Shown here piece by piece: positions 8,566 through 16,818 of a stretch of DNA of 64,000 nt (positions are counted from its first letter, which is position 1; each line of letters begins with the position of its first letter). Below the pieces are notes generated by a model. The model was not told the origin of the DNA. It was given only the letters and a program-made list of their open reading frames with translations, and did no database searches. A program made the position numbers and the translations under genes. Source of the stretch: Pseudomonas fluorescens (GTDB lineage: Bacteria > Pseudomonadota > Gammaproteobacteria > Pseudomonadales > Pseudomonadaceae); the NCBI RefSeq assembly GCF_040448305.1, contig NZ_CP148752.1:4340001-4404000 (forward strand), given 5' to 3'.

Positions 8566-9137
8566 CACAGCAGGTCCTCAGGGGCGGTGCCCGGCAAGCG
8601 TAGCCGCCAGCAACCATGGAACCGCAACTCGACAGCCGACAGGGGTTCGACGTCGATCAGGCTGGACGATGCCCCCTGCAATACCTGCGTCAGCGCGGCG
8701 CGGATGACGAAGGGATGGGTAATGGCCACGATGTGCCCCGGCGTCGACTGCAAGGTTGTCAACCACCCGTCCACCCGTTCCTCCAGTTGCACCAGCGACT
8801 CACCACCGTGGGGTGTCGAAGCCGGGTCCGCCAACCAATACTGGAGCGCCTGGGCTTCGGTTTTTTGCAGCTCACCGATGCGCACACCGCTCCAGCGCCC
8901 GAAGTCGCAGTCCCTCAGTGCGTCGATAATCTGCGGCGAGCTGCCGAACAGTTCAGCGGTTTGCCGGGTGCGCAACTCCGGGCCACAGACAAGGCGTGGA
9001 GCGCCCTTGAACTGATTGCAACGGGAAAGCCTGAGCGCTTGCCAATCCATCTCCAGAGGCTCGTCCAATGGAAAGCGCGCCAATTTCTGTGCGACGGTTC
9101 GAGCATGACAAATCAGGGTTAAACGGGTCGCCTGCAC
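8565..9137 (-). CDS. histidine-phosphatase-like protein with altered RHG motif
   Basis: About 190 residues from GTG 9137 (a TTG lies two codons earlier). The phosphoglycerate-mutase/CobC fold is indicated by CGPELRTRQTAELF, HGGESLVQLEERVDGW and VAITHPFVIRAALTQ. The catalytic LVRHGET motif reads LICHART, so the histidine is kept but the preceding phosphate-binding Arg is Cys and the Gly is Ala. Coupling to cobF suggests a cobalamin-related role such as alpha-ribazole phosphate dephosphorylation. The altered motif leaves activity in doubt. Confidence 0.75.
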   Translation of the reverse strand: MQATRLTLICHARTVAQKLARFPLDEPLEMDWQALRLSRCNQFKGAPRLVCGPELRTRQTAELFGSSPQIIDALRDCDFGRWSGVRIGELQKTEAQALQYWLADPASTPHGGESLVQLEERVDGWLTTLQSTPGHIVAITHPFVIRAALTQVLQGASSSLIDVEPLSAVELRFHGCWRLRLPGTAPEDLL

Positions 9138-9700
9138 CAGCAATCACTCTAAAGATGGAAAGGAACGACGGCGTCAGGTGACCGCCATCGTGCAATTGTG
9201 CCGCAACAAAGCAGCCCCGGGTGGTGTTTAATTTTCCTGTTTGAAACGGATCCTTCAGTCATTTCCTGCCAGGTTTTCTGTCATGGCTGACCGCAATGCA
9301 GGCAATCACCTACAAGACTTTACGACATCGGCGTAGCCCCTTGGTACAGGCACTTCGCCCCTTTTTCGGGCACGGCCAGACCACGCGAAAATTCACTAGA
9401 CAGGCAGTGCGCGATAATTAAATACTCCTTTCAACGGACTGTTAAAACACTTGCCACGCTCATCCAGCAGGAGCCCGGATGCCCTTTCTCAAACTCCCCA
9501 TCAATGCGCCTGGCCAGGCATCGCATCCGGCCGAACTGCCCGTTCCTCGTTTAATGCGGTCCATCCCAAGAAACATCTGACAAGAAAAAGAGTGGCGCCT
9601 GACAACGTTCAGACGACCACCGATTTAATGTGTGAAAAAACCGACAGTGATAGTCAGGTTCGGCTCAACCCGCCGAATCGTTTGATACAGGAGCGTCTCC
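9138..9700. promoter_or_regulatory. 563-bp intergenic region upstream of aruF and the cobF pair
   Basis: Promoters for the divergent units must lie here. It is AT-richer than the genes on both sides (for example 9405-9435). I saw no long conserved riboswitch core, no REP and no convincing small gene. An ATG frame at 9451 is not supported by a ribosome-binding site or by homologous character. An AGGAG lies 7 bases before the aruF ATG. Confidence 0.5.
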
Positions 9701-10717
9701 ATGCTGGTCTTGCGTCCAGTCGAGTTAGCCGACCTGCCCCAATTGCAGAGGCTGGCTCGTGAAAGCCTCGTGGGCGTAACGTCCCTGCCCGATGATAGCG
9801 AACGGTTGCGCGAAAAAATCCTCGAGTCCTGTGCCTCATTCGAGAAGGATGTCGAGGCTCATGGCCCGGAAAACTATTTCTTTGTACTCGAAGACCTGAC
9901 GACACAGCACCTGGTCGGCTGCTCGGAAATCCTCGCCACGGCGGGGTTCAGCGAGCCGTTCTACAGTTTGCGCAACCGGCACTTCACCAGTGCCTCGCGG
10001 GAACTGAACATCGAGCACGGCGTACCGGCCTTGTCGTTGTGTCACGACCTCAGTGGCCACACCTTGCTGCGGGGCTTCCATATCGATGCCGCGCGGGTAC
10101 GCAGCGCGCACTCCGAACTGCTGTCGCGGGCGCGCCTGTTGTTCATCGCCGCCCACGCCCGGCGTTTTTCCGAAACGGTGATCACCGAGATCGTCGGCTA
10201 CAGCAGTGATGAAGGCCACTCGCCATTTTGGGACGCCGTGGGCAAGCATTTCTTCGACTTGCCCTACGTCGAGGCCGAACGGCTTTGCGGCCTGCAGAGC
10301 CGCACCTTTCTCGCCGAACTGATGCCGCAGTATCCGATTTACGTGCCCATGCTGCCCCAGGCGGCACAGGACTGCATCGGCAGCATCCACCCCGACGGCC
10401 AGGAAGCCTTCGACATCCTTGAACGTGAAGGTTTCGAAACCAACAGTTACATCGATCTGTTCGATGGAGGCCCGACGCTCTATGCGCGCACCTCGGGCAT
10501 TCGTTCCATCGCCCACAGCCAGTGCGGCGTAACGCAGCCTGGCCCGGTCATCGATGCCCGTGGCAGCTTTCTGGTGAGCAACGAGTCCTTGGCGGATTAT
10601 CGGGCCATCGTCGCCGATCTTGATTACATCGCCGGGCAACCCGTGATGCTGGACGCCGCCATGTGCGAGGCGCTGAAGGTGACCGAGGGCAGCCCGATCA
10701 GGCTGATCGCCCTGTGA
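9701..10717 (+). CDS. aruF: arginine/ornithine N-succinyltransferase, alpha subunit type
   Basis: A 338-residue AstA-fold protein starting LVLRPVELADLPQLQRLA with the diagnostic GVTSLPDD and later FWDAVGKHFFDLPYVEAERL and AELMPQYPIYVPMLP. AruF with AruG forms the heteromeric enzyme that succinylates the alpha-amino group of arginine (or ornithine) with succinyl-CoA, the first step of the arginine succinyltransferase pathway. An AGGAG site precedes the ATG and aruG follows after 49 bp. In Pseudomonas these genes normally sit in aruCFGDBE; here no aruC, D, B or E is adjacent, so this looks like a second, stand-alone pair. Confidence 0.88.
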   Translation: MLVLRPVELADLPQLQRLARESLVGVTSLPDDSERLREKILESCASFEKDVEAHGPENYFFVLEDLTTQHLVGCSEILATAGFSEPFYSLRNRHFTSASRELNIEHGVPALSLCHDLSGHTLLRGFHIDAARVRSAHSELLSRARLLFIAAHARRFSETVITEIVGYSSDEGHSPFWDAVGKHFFDLPYVEAERLCGLQSRTFLAELMPQYPIYVPMLPQAAQDCIGSIHPDGQEAFDILEREGFETNSYIDLFDGGPTLYARTSGIRSIAHSQCGVTQPGPVIDARGSFLVSNESLADYRAIVADLDYIAGQPVMLDAAMCEALKVTEGSPIRLIAL

Positions 10718-10766
10718 ATACCCGCCAGATTCAACGCCCGAGCACGCGCGCACAAGGAGCAGCCGC

Positions 10767-11801
10767 ATGATTGTCCGTCCGGTGCAGATCACCGACCTGC
10801 CCGCCCTGTTCAAGCTGGTGCGTCAGGCCGTTCCGGGGCTTACCAGCCTGCCGGCCGACGAAGAACGCTTGGCCCACCGGATTCGCTGGGCCCAACGCAC
10901 CTTCGCCGGGCAGGTCGATCGGGCCGATGCCGACTACCTGTTCGTGCTCGAGGATGACGAGCAGCAAGTGGTGGGCGTCAGTGCCCTGACAGGTGCCGTC
11001 GGTCTGCGCGAGCCCTGGTACAACTACCGGGTCGGGCTGACGGTCAGCGCTTCAGCGGACTTGGGTATCCAGCGCCAGATCCCGACCCTGTTCCTGAGCA
11101 ATGAATTGACCGGGCAATCGGAAGTCAGCTCGTTGTACCTGCGCCCCGATCAGCGCCAGGGCAGCAACGGCCGTTTGCTTTCGCTCGGGCGTTTGTTGTT
11201 TGTAGCCGAGTTTACGCAGCTGTTCGGCAACCGGCTCATCGCCGAATTACGCGGCAGTGCCGACGAACGAGGTGGCTCGCCATTCTGGGACAGCCTCGGC
11301 CGACACTTTTTCAAGATGGATTTCAGCTACGCCGATCACTTGTCCGGTCTGGGCAACAAATCGTTCATCGCCGAACTGATGCCGCGCCAGCCGCTGTACA
11401 CCTGCCTGCTCACCGAACAGGCCCAGGCGGTGATCGGCAAGGCCCACACGAATACCGAGCCGGCCCTGAAAATCCTCAGCGCCGAAGGGTTTGCCCACAA
11501 GGGCTACATCGATATCTTCGACGGTGGACCGGTCCTTGAAGCCCCGGTTTCCGGGATCCGCACTGTGCGCGACAGTCAACCGCTGATACTGGCCATCGAC
11601 TCGCCGGACGATAAAGCGCCCCTCTGGCTGATTCACAACCGCCGTCTGGAAAACTGTCGCATTACCTGCGCCCCGGCCCGACAGGTGGGCAACAGCCTGG
11701 TGGTTGATCGCCTGACCGCCAAGCGCTTGCAGTTGCAACCCGGTGATTCGGTGCGCGCCGTGCCGCTGCTTGACCAACGGCTACAGGCCGAGGCGGCGTG
11801 A
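10767..11801 (+). CDS. aruG: arginine/ornithine N-succinyltransferase, beta subunit type
   Basis: A 344-residue paralogue of the preceding gene (MIVRPVQITDLPALFKLV, GLTSLPADEERL, FWDSLGRHFFKMDF, ELMPRQPLYTCLL, GYIDIFDGGPVLEAP). AAGGAG lies before the ATG. It should pair with AruF to make the arginine succinyltransferase. Intact length and conserved motifs argue that the second copy is functional. Whether it prefers arginine, ornithine or another amino acid cannot be decided from sequence. Confidence 0.88.
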   Translation: MIVRPVQITDLPALFKLVRQAVPGLTSLPADEERLAHRIRWAQRTFAGQVDRADADYLFVLEDDEQQVVGVSALTGAVGLREPWYNYRVGLTVSASADLGIQRQIPTLFLSNELTGQSEVSSLYLRPDQRQGSNGRLLSLGRLLFVAEFTQLFGNRLIAELRGSADERGGSPFWDSLGRHFFKMDFSYADHLSGLGNKSFIAELMPRQPLYTCLLTEQAQAVIGKAHTNTEPALKILSAEGFAHKGYIDIFDGGPVLEAPVSGIRTVRDSQPLILAIDSPDDKAPLWLIHNRRLENCRITCAPARQVGNSLVVDRLTAKRLQLQPGDSVRAVPLLDQRLQAEAA

Positions 11802-11943
11802 CCTATCAGTTCCATCGTTGCGACGTCAATCGGCCTTACCCAGTAAATTCGTCATCATTCTCCCCCGGCACGCGTGATAGCCTTTTACTTCTTCGGCGTT
11901 GACACTTTTGCTCAAGCCCTTCCATTCCATTGGTGGAACTCAT

Positions 11944-12813
11944 ATGTCCAGGCTTTCCCATCAAGATTTGCGCCGCAATTTTCGCCAATTGTTCGCCTCC
12001 GACACCTGCTACCACACAGCCTCGGTGTTCGACCCGATGTCGGCCCGTATCGCCGCCGACCTGGGCTTCGAAGTCGGGATCCTCGGGGGTTCGGTCGCCT
12101 CGCTGCAAGTGCTGGGCGCCCCCGACTTTGCCCTGATCACCCTCAGCGAGTTCGCTGAACAGGCCACCCGCATCGGCCGTGTTGCCCAGTTGCCGGTGAT
12201 TGCCGACGCCGACCACGGCTACGGCAATGCGCTCAACGTCATGCGCACCATCGTCGAACTCGAACGTGCCGGCGTCGCTGCGCTGACCATCGAAGACACC
12301 CTGCTGCCCGCGCAGTTTGGCCGCAAATCCACCGACCTGATCACGGTCGCCGAAGGCGTCGGCAAGATCCGCGCGGCACTGGAAGCCCGCTGCGATTCGG
12401 AAATGGCAATCATCGCCCGCACCCACGCCGGGATTCTGCCGGTGCAGGAAATCATCAGCCGCACCCGGCAATACCAGAGCGCCGGGGCCGACGGGATCTG
12501 CATGGTGGGTGTAAAGGACTTCGACCATCTGGAGCAGATCGCCGAGCACCTGAGCGTGCCGCTGATGCTGGTGACCTACGGCAACCCGCTGCTACGCGAT
12601 GACAAACGCCTGGCCGAACTGGGAGTGCGCGTGACCATCGACGGCCATGGCGCGTACTTCGCCGCGATCAAGGCGACCTACGACAGCCTGCGCGAGCAAC
12701 GCCAGATCCTCACCCAGACCTCGGACCTGAGCGCGACCGAGCTGACGCACACCTACACGCAACCCGAGGAATACATCCGCTTCGCGGAAGAGTTCATGAG
12801 CGTGAAGGAATGA
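11944..12813 (+). CDS. oxaloacetate decarboxylase of the isocitrate lyase/PEP mutase superfamily
   Basis: A 289-residue (beta/alpha)8 enzyme. ATG 11944 (MSRLSHQDLRRNFRQLF) is chosen over an in-frame upstream codon because this is the usual family N-terminus. The motifs VFDPMSARIAADLGFEVGIL, PVIADADHGYGNALNVMRT and ALTIEDTLLP give the Mg-binding acidic residues. The KKCGH lyase loop of isocitrate lyases is absent. The Pseudomonas subfamily with this pattern (PA4872 type) decarboxylates oxaloacetate to pyruvate. It has its own promoter space (143 bp) and is followed by REP repeats. Confidence 0.88.
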   Translation: MSRLSHQDLRRNFRQLFASDTCYHTASVFDPMSARIAADLGFEVGILGGSVASLQVLGAPDFALITLSEFAEQATRIGRVAQLPVIADADHGYGNALNVMRTIVELERAGVAALTIEDTLLPAQFGRKSTDLITVAEGVGKIRAALEARCDSEMAIIARTHAGILPVQEIISRTRQYQSAGADGICMVGVKDFDHLEQIAEHLSVPLMLVTYGNPLLRDDKRLAELGVRVTIDGHGAYFAAIKATYDSLREQRQILTQTSDLSATELTHTYTQPEEYIRFAEEFMSVKE

Positions 12814-12831
12814 CGGTTTAAACCGCCACGC

Positions 12832-12993
12832 CGCTTTCGCGAGCAGGCTCGCTCCCACAGTGGATTTGCAGTGGTCACATCATTGCGTACACCAACGATC
12901 AATTGTGGGAGCGAGCCTGCTCGCGAAGGGGCCATCACAGCCAAAATCCATGCCGCCTGACACGCCGCCATCGCGAGCAGGCTCGCTCCCACA
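12832..12993. repeat. cluster of three REP sequences
   Basis: REP copies lie at about 12832-12859 (reverse), 12904-12930 (forward) and 12968-12993 (reverse). The last two form a REPIN hairpin. They fill the gap between convergent genes (oxaloacetate decarboxylase and diguanylate cyclase) and probably act in transcript-end stability. Confidence 0.88.
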
Positions 12994-13010
12994 GGTCTTG
13001 CGGTGGGCGG

Positions 13011-14084
13011 TTAAACCGAGTCGAGCAGTTCGCGGTGAGGTTTCCCGTTACCGCAACAGATCACTCGATTACGCCCGGTGGTCTTGGCTTCGTATAGCGC
13101 ATGATCGGCGTCGTTGAGCCAAAGCGTCGCGTCGCCATGGGCCGGGTTGAATGACGCCAGGCCAATGCTCAGGCTGACTTTCAGCGCCGGGTTCTGCTTG
13201 TACCCCAAGGTAGCGAAGCGATCGCGCAGGGCATCCATGACGGCGGCGGCGCGGTTCAGGGGCAGGTCCGGAAGGATCACGCAAAACTCGTCGCCGCCGT
13301 AGCGCCCTGCCATATCGGCCGTTCGCAGGCTCTGCTTGAGCATTTTGCTCAACTGGCGCAGAACGATGTCGCCGGCAACATGGCCGTAGGTGTCGTTGAT
13401 GGCTTTGAAATGGTCGATGTCGATCAGCGCGATCGCCCCGCCTTTTTGCTGGCGTTTGCAACGCTGGAACTCGACCTCCATCTGGTCTTTCCAGGCGCCA
13501 TGGTTCAGCAGGCCCGTCAGGCTGTCGGTGCGGCTCAGTGCCAGCAGTTCACGCTTCTGACGGCCGAGGGTATGGGCCTGGCGGAAGCAGATCCAGCCCA
13601 GTGCCAGCGGATACAGGCACAGCAACGGCAAACAGGCATAGAGCTGCAACGGGCTGGTGGCAGGAATGAACGCCGGGGCGAAAATCAGCAGGCCAACGCC
13701 CACGCCCAATACTTGCGCGGCCGTCCCGGCCAGCAGGAAGCGAATGCCACCGATGGCCACGTTGTGCATGGCCATCATGGAAATGGTGGTCGCGCTGGGC
13801 AGTGGATTGAAATGCATCGCGGCAATCCAGAAGCCGCCGAGAAAGGCATCGATCAGCAGATTGCGGTGTTCGGCGTGATAAGGCTTTCTGGCCCGGCGCG
13901 CCCAATGGTAGGCCAGGTGTGGCCAGACCAGGCCATTGAACCACATGAACCCCCAGACCCAAGGCGCCGGATCGAGTGGATACATCGCCGCGCTCACGCA
14001 TACCAACCCCAGGGCCACCCCCAGGATTCGCGATGTATAGAGCCTCCTGGCCAATGAATATCCCGTTCCTCCCGATTTTTCCAT
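13011..14084 (-). CDS. MASE2-GGDEF diguanylate cyclase
   Basis: About 357 residues from ATG 14084, which has GAGG close upstream; a TTG 11 codons earlier is less likely. The N-terminal half is hydrophobic with several membrane segments in the MASE2 pattern (LYTSRILGVALGLVCV, then WVWGFMWFNGLVWPHLAY). The C-terminal half is a full GGDEF domain: SRTDSLTGLLNHGAW, DIDHFKAINDTYGHVAGD and RYGGDEFCVILPD. The active-site GGDEF is intact, and an RTAD inhibitory site lies five residues upstream, so it should make c-di-GMP and be product-inhibited. It is monocistronic. It might feed the exopolysaccharide locus, which is inference. Confidence 0.92.
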   Translation of the reverse strand: MEKSGGTGYSLARRLYTSRILGVALGLVCVSAAMYPLDPAPWVWGFMWFNGLVWPHLAYHWARRARKPYHAEHRNLLIDAFLGGFWIAAMHFNPLPSATTISMMAMHNVAIGGIRFLLAGTAAQVLGVGVGLLIFAPAFIPATSPLQLYACLPLLCLYPLALGWICFRQAHTLGRQKRELLALSRTDSLTGLLNHGAWKDQMEVEFQRCKRQQKGGAIALIDIDHFKAINDTYGHVAGDIVLRQLSKMLKQSLRTADMAGRYGGDEFCVILPDLPLNRAAAVMDALRDRFATLGYKQNPALKVSLSIGLASFNPAHGDATLWLNDADHALYEAKTTGRNRVICCGNGKPHRELLDSV

Positions 14085-14282
14085 AGGGCCTCTGTGCCAC
14101 TCGACGGAATTCGACAACAGCCTGTGCCTATGCGCTGGAGTCTATCAGGGTGAAATCAAATAGCCATCACCGTCTGACAGGCTGAATATCGCTACATCAC
14201 GCTCGCATAAAAGCAAAAGCCTCGTCTCCAGAAACGGCTATACATGAAAGAAGGGTTGATCAATGACCATAAGAGGAGGCCC

Positions 14283-15737
14283 ATGCAGACCTTTCAAGTA
14301 TTGATCATCGGCAGCGGGTTTGGCGGCCAGTGTGCAGCAATTAATTTGCTCAAGGCCGGCATCGACGATTTTCGCCTGCTGGAGCGGCGGGATTTCTTCG
14401 GCGGCACCTGGTGCCAGAACACCTACCCCGGTGCGGCAGTCGACGTGCCCTCGCCGCTTTACTCCCTGTCTTTCGCCCCGTATCGCTGGACGCAAATGTT
14501 CGCCGAACAGGCCGAACTGCACCGCTACACCCGCCATGTGGTGGAACACTTCGGCCTGCGGGACAAAGTGGAACTGGACGCCAATGTCGAGCGTGTCGAA
14601 TGGGACGACGCCAACAAGCGCTGGACGGTATACACCGCCGGCAAAGGAACGTTTTGCGCGCAGTTCCTGATCAACGCGACCGGGCCGCTGAGTCAACCGG
14701 TGGTTCCACACTTCAACGGACAGGAACGCTTTAAGGGCAAGACGTTTCATACCAACAACTGGGATCACAGCTACGACTATCGGCAAAAACGCGTGGCCAT
14801 CGTCGGCAGCGGCGCCAGTGCGGCCCAGGTCATTCCGGCCATTGCCCCGGACGTCGGGCACTTGCATGTGTTCCAGCGCACGCCCCACTGGGTGTTGCCC
14901 CGGGCTGATCGCAGGTTTGGCCGCTTCCAGCGCTGGCTGCTGGGGTTCAAGCCGGCCTACAAGCTGCTGCGCTGGGGGATCTACTGGCAATTCGAAACCC
15001 GGGTGTTTGGCTTCAAGTATTCGAAGCCGGCCGTGCACATGGTTCAGCGCCAGGCCCTGCACTTCCTCAAACGCCAGGTGCCGGACGCCGAACTGCGGCG
15101 CAAACTGACGCCGGACTACACCATCGGCTGCAAACGGGTGATTCTGTCCAGCACGCTGTACCCGGCCCTGGCCCGCCGCAACGTGACGCTGCACAGCCGC
15201 GAGCAAGGCATCGCGGCCATCGACGAAACCGGCATCGTTACCCGGGATGGCCAGCACATTGACCTGGACCTGATCGTCTGGTCCACCGGCTACGACGCCA
15301 CCGACGGGGTGATTTCCTACCCGGCAACGGGCAAAAACGGCACCCGTCTCAAGGAGGTCTGGGCGCAATACCCGCGGGCCTACCTCGGCACCGCCCTGCC
15401 CGATTTTCCCAACCTGTTCATCGTCACCGGGCCGAACACCGGCATCGGCCACACCTCGGCGCTGTTCATCATCGAATCCCAGATGAACTACATCCTCGAT
15501 TGCATTCGCACCTTGAGGAATCAAGGTTTACGCAGCATCGAAGTTCGCCATGAGGCGGAACGTACCTACACTGAAATGATCCACCGGGAAATGGAACGCA
15601 CCGTGTGGAAATCCGGTGGTTGCCACAGCTGGTATCAAAGCAAGAGCGGTCATGTGATTGCCATGTTTCCGGGGTTCAGCTTCAGCTTTCATCGCTTGAC
15701 CCGAGCGCTGAAACCCGCCGATCACATTTTGTCCTGA
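14283..15737 (+). CDS. Baeyer-Villiger-type flavin monooxygenase
   Basis: A 484-residue class B flavoprotein monooxygenase; ATG 14283 follows an AGGAGG site. The FAD Rossmann motif GSGFGG begins at residue 10 and the NADPH motif VGSGASAAQ near 172. The Baeyer-Villiger fingerprint F-x-G-x3-H-x3-W is present as FKGKTFHTNNW near residue 150. These enzymes convert ketones to esters or lactones with O2 and NADPH. The next gene is an alpha/beta hydrolase 22 bp downstream that could cleave the ester, a pairing known from other Pseudomonas ketone-oxidation clusters. The ketone is unknown. Confidence 0.88.
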   Translation: MQTFQVLIIGSGFGGQCAAINLLKAGIDDFRLLERRDFFGGTWCQNTYPGAAVDVPSPLYSLSFAPYRWTQMFAEQAELHRYTRHVVEHFGLRDKVELDANVERVEWDDANKRWTVYTAGKGTFCAQFLINATGPLSQPVVPHFNGQERFKGKTFHTNNWDHSYDYRQKRVAIVGSGASAAQVIPAIAPDVGHLHVFQRTPHWVLPRADRRFGRFQRWLLGFKPAYKLLRWGIYWQFETRVFGFKYSKPAVHMVQRQALHFLKRQVPDAELRRKLTPDYTIGCKRVILSSTLYPALARRNVTLHSREQGIAAIDETGIVTRDGQHIDLDLIVWSTGYDATDGVISYPATGKNGTRLKEVWAQYPRAYLGTALPDFPNLFIVTGPNTGIGHTSALFIIESQMNYILDCIRTLRNQGLRSIEVRHEAERTYTEMIHREMERTVWKSGGCHSWYQSKSGHVIAMFPGFSFSFHRLTRALKPADHILS

Positions 15738-15759
15738 GCAGATACAAGGGAGACGCGTG

Positions 15760-16716
15760 ATGCTTTTGTTGTTCGTCGTTCTCGCAGTGTTCGTCACCTG
15801 GAGCTGGCTGACCTACCCGGCCATCGGCTACTGGCTCTATGACTTGAACATGGCGGCCGAGGCCAAGCTGTACCGGCTGCACAAGATCGTCGTGCCCATC
15901 CCCGAGATGACCGTCTCGACCTGGCAAGGCGGGCCATACGAAGCCACCAGCAATGTGCTGATGCTCCATGGCTTCAGCGCCGACAAGAACCTCTGGCTGC
16001 GTTTCGCCCGGCACTTTGTCGGCAGCCATCGGGTGATCATCCCGGACATCGCCGGCCATGGCGAAACCGGCTTCAAGGCGGGTGGCGGCTACGACATCCC
16101 GCTGCAGGCCAAGCGCATGATCCAGCTGCTGGACGTGTGCGGGGTGGAGAAAGTCCACGTCATCGGCAACTCCATGGGCGGCTACATGGCGGCGTGGCTA
16201 GCGGCCACTTACCCGGAACGCATTGCGTCCGTGGCCCTGGTCGACCCGGCCGGGGTCACCTCGCCCGAGCCCAGTGACCTTGAGCGGCATTTGGCCAAAG
16301 GCCACAATCCGTTTCTGATTCATTCACGGGAAGAATTCCGGCGCTTCTACGCCATGACCATGGCTTCGCCACCCTGGGTACCGAAGCTGGTGCTCGATGC
16401 CGTCGCCCAGCGCTATGAACAGTCCCGCGAAGAGCTGGAAGAAATTTTCCGCGAATTGCGCGCCAGCCCGCCGATGGAACCGCACCTGCCCGACATCACC
16501 GCCCCGGCGCTGTTGCTGTGGGGGCGCAAGGACCGGCTGATCGATGTCAGCAGCGTGGCGGTCTGGAGCAAGGGCATCGCCGACCTGCGCGTGCATATCT
16601 GGGACGCCATCGGGCACATGCCCATGGTGGAAGCGCCATATGGTTCGGCGCGGCTGTATCGCGAGTTTTTGGCATCGCTACGTTCGGAGAGCCCTCAGGA
16701 TCAACGACTGCATTAG
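15760..16716 (+). CDS. membrane-anchored alpha/beta hydrolase (esterase-like)
   Basis: A 318-residue protein from ATG 15760, one codon after a GTG. A single N-terminal hydrophobic segment (LLLFVVLAVFVTWSWL) suggests an inner-membrane anchor. The catalytic parts are HGFSADKNLW (oxyanion side), VIGNSMGGYMAAW (nucleophile serine near residue 137), WGRKDRLID (acid near 253) and GHMPMVEAP (histidine near 283). It is coupled to the Baeyer-Villiger gene and probably hydrolyses the ester or lactone product. Substrate unknown. Confidence 0.85.
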   Translation: MLLLFVVLAVFVTWSWLTYPAIGYWLYDLNMAAEAKLYRLHKIVVPIPEMTVSTWQGGPYEATSNVLMLHGFSADKNLWLRFARHFVGSHRVIIPDIAGHGETGFKAGGGYDIPLQAKRMIQLLDVCGVEKVHVIGNSMGGYMAAWLAATYPERIASVALVDPAGVTSPEPSDLERHLAKGHNPFLIHSREEFRRFYAMTMASPPWVPKLVLDAVAQRYEQSREELEEIFRELRASPPMEPHLPDITAPALLLWGRKDRLIDVSSVAVWSKGIADLRVHIWDAIGHMPMVEAPYGSARLYREFLASLRSESPQDQRLH

Positions 16717-16818
16717 TCCTTTGTAGAATGAAGTTCGTCAGAAACTTCGTTTGTCGCCGGCGCGCAAGGCTGCGATCTTTCGTCCATCCTTTACGTCACC
16801 GCGCCAGGAATCCTGTTC

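Noticed and set aside
9138..9700. cobalamin riboswitch upstream of the cobF pair
   Set aside because: The conserved B12-box core was not found on the minus strand.
9451..9762. 103-codon frame overlapping the aruF start
   Set aside because: It overlaps a confident gene, has atypical composition and no ribosome-binding site.
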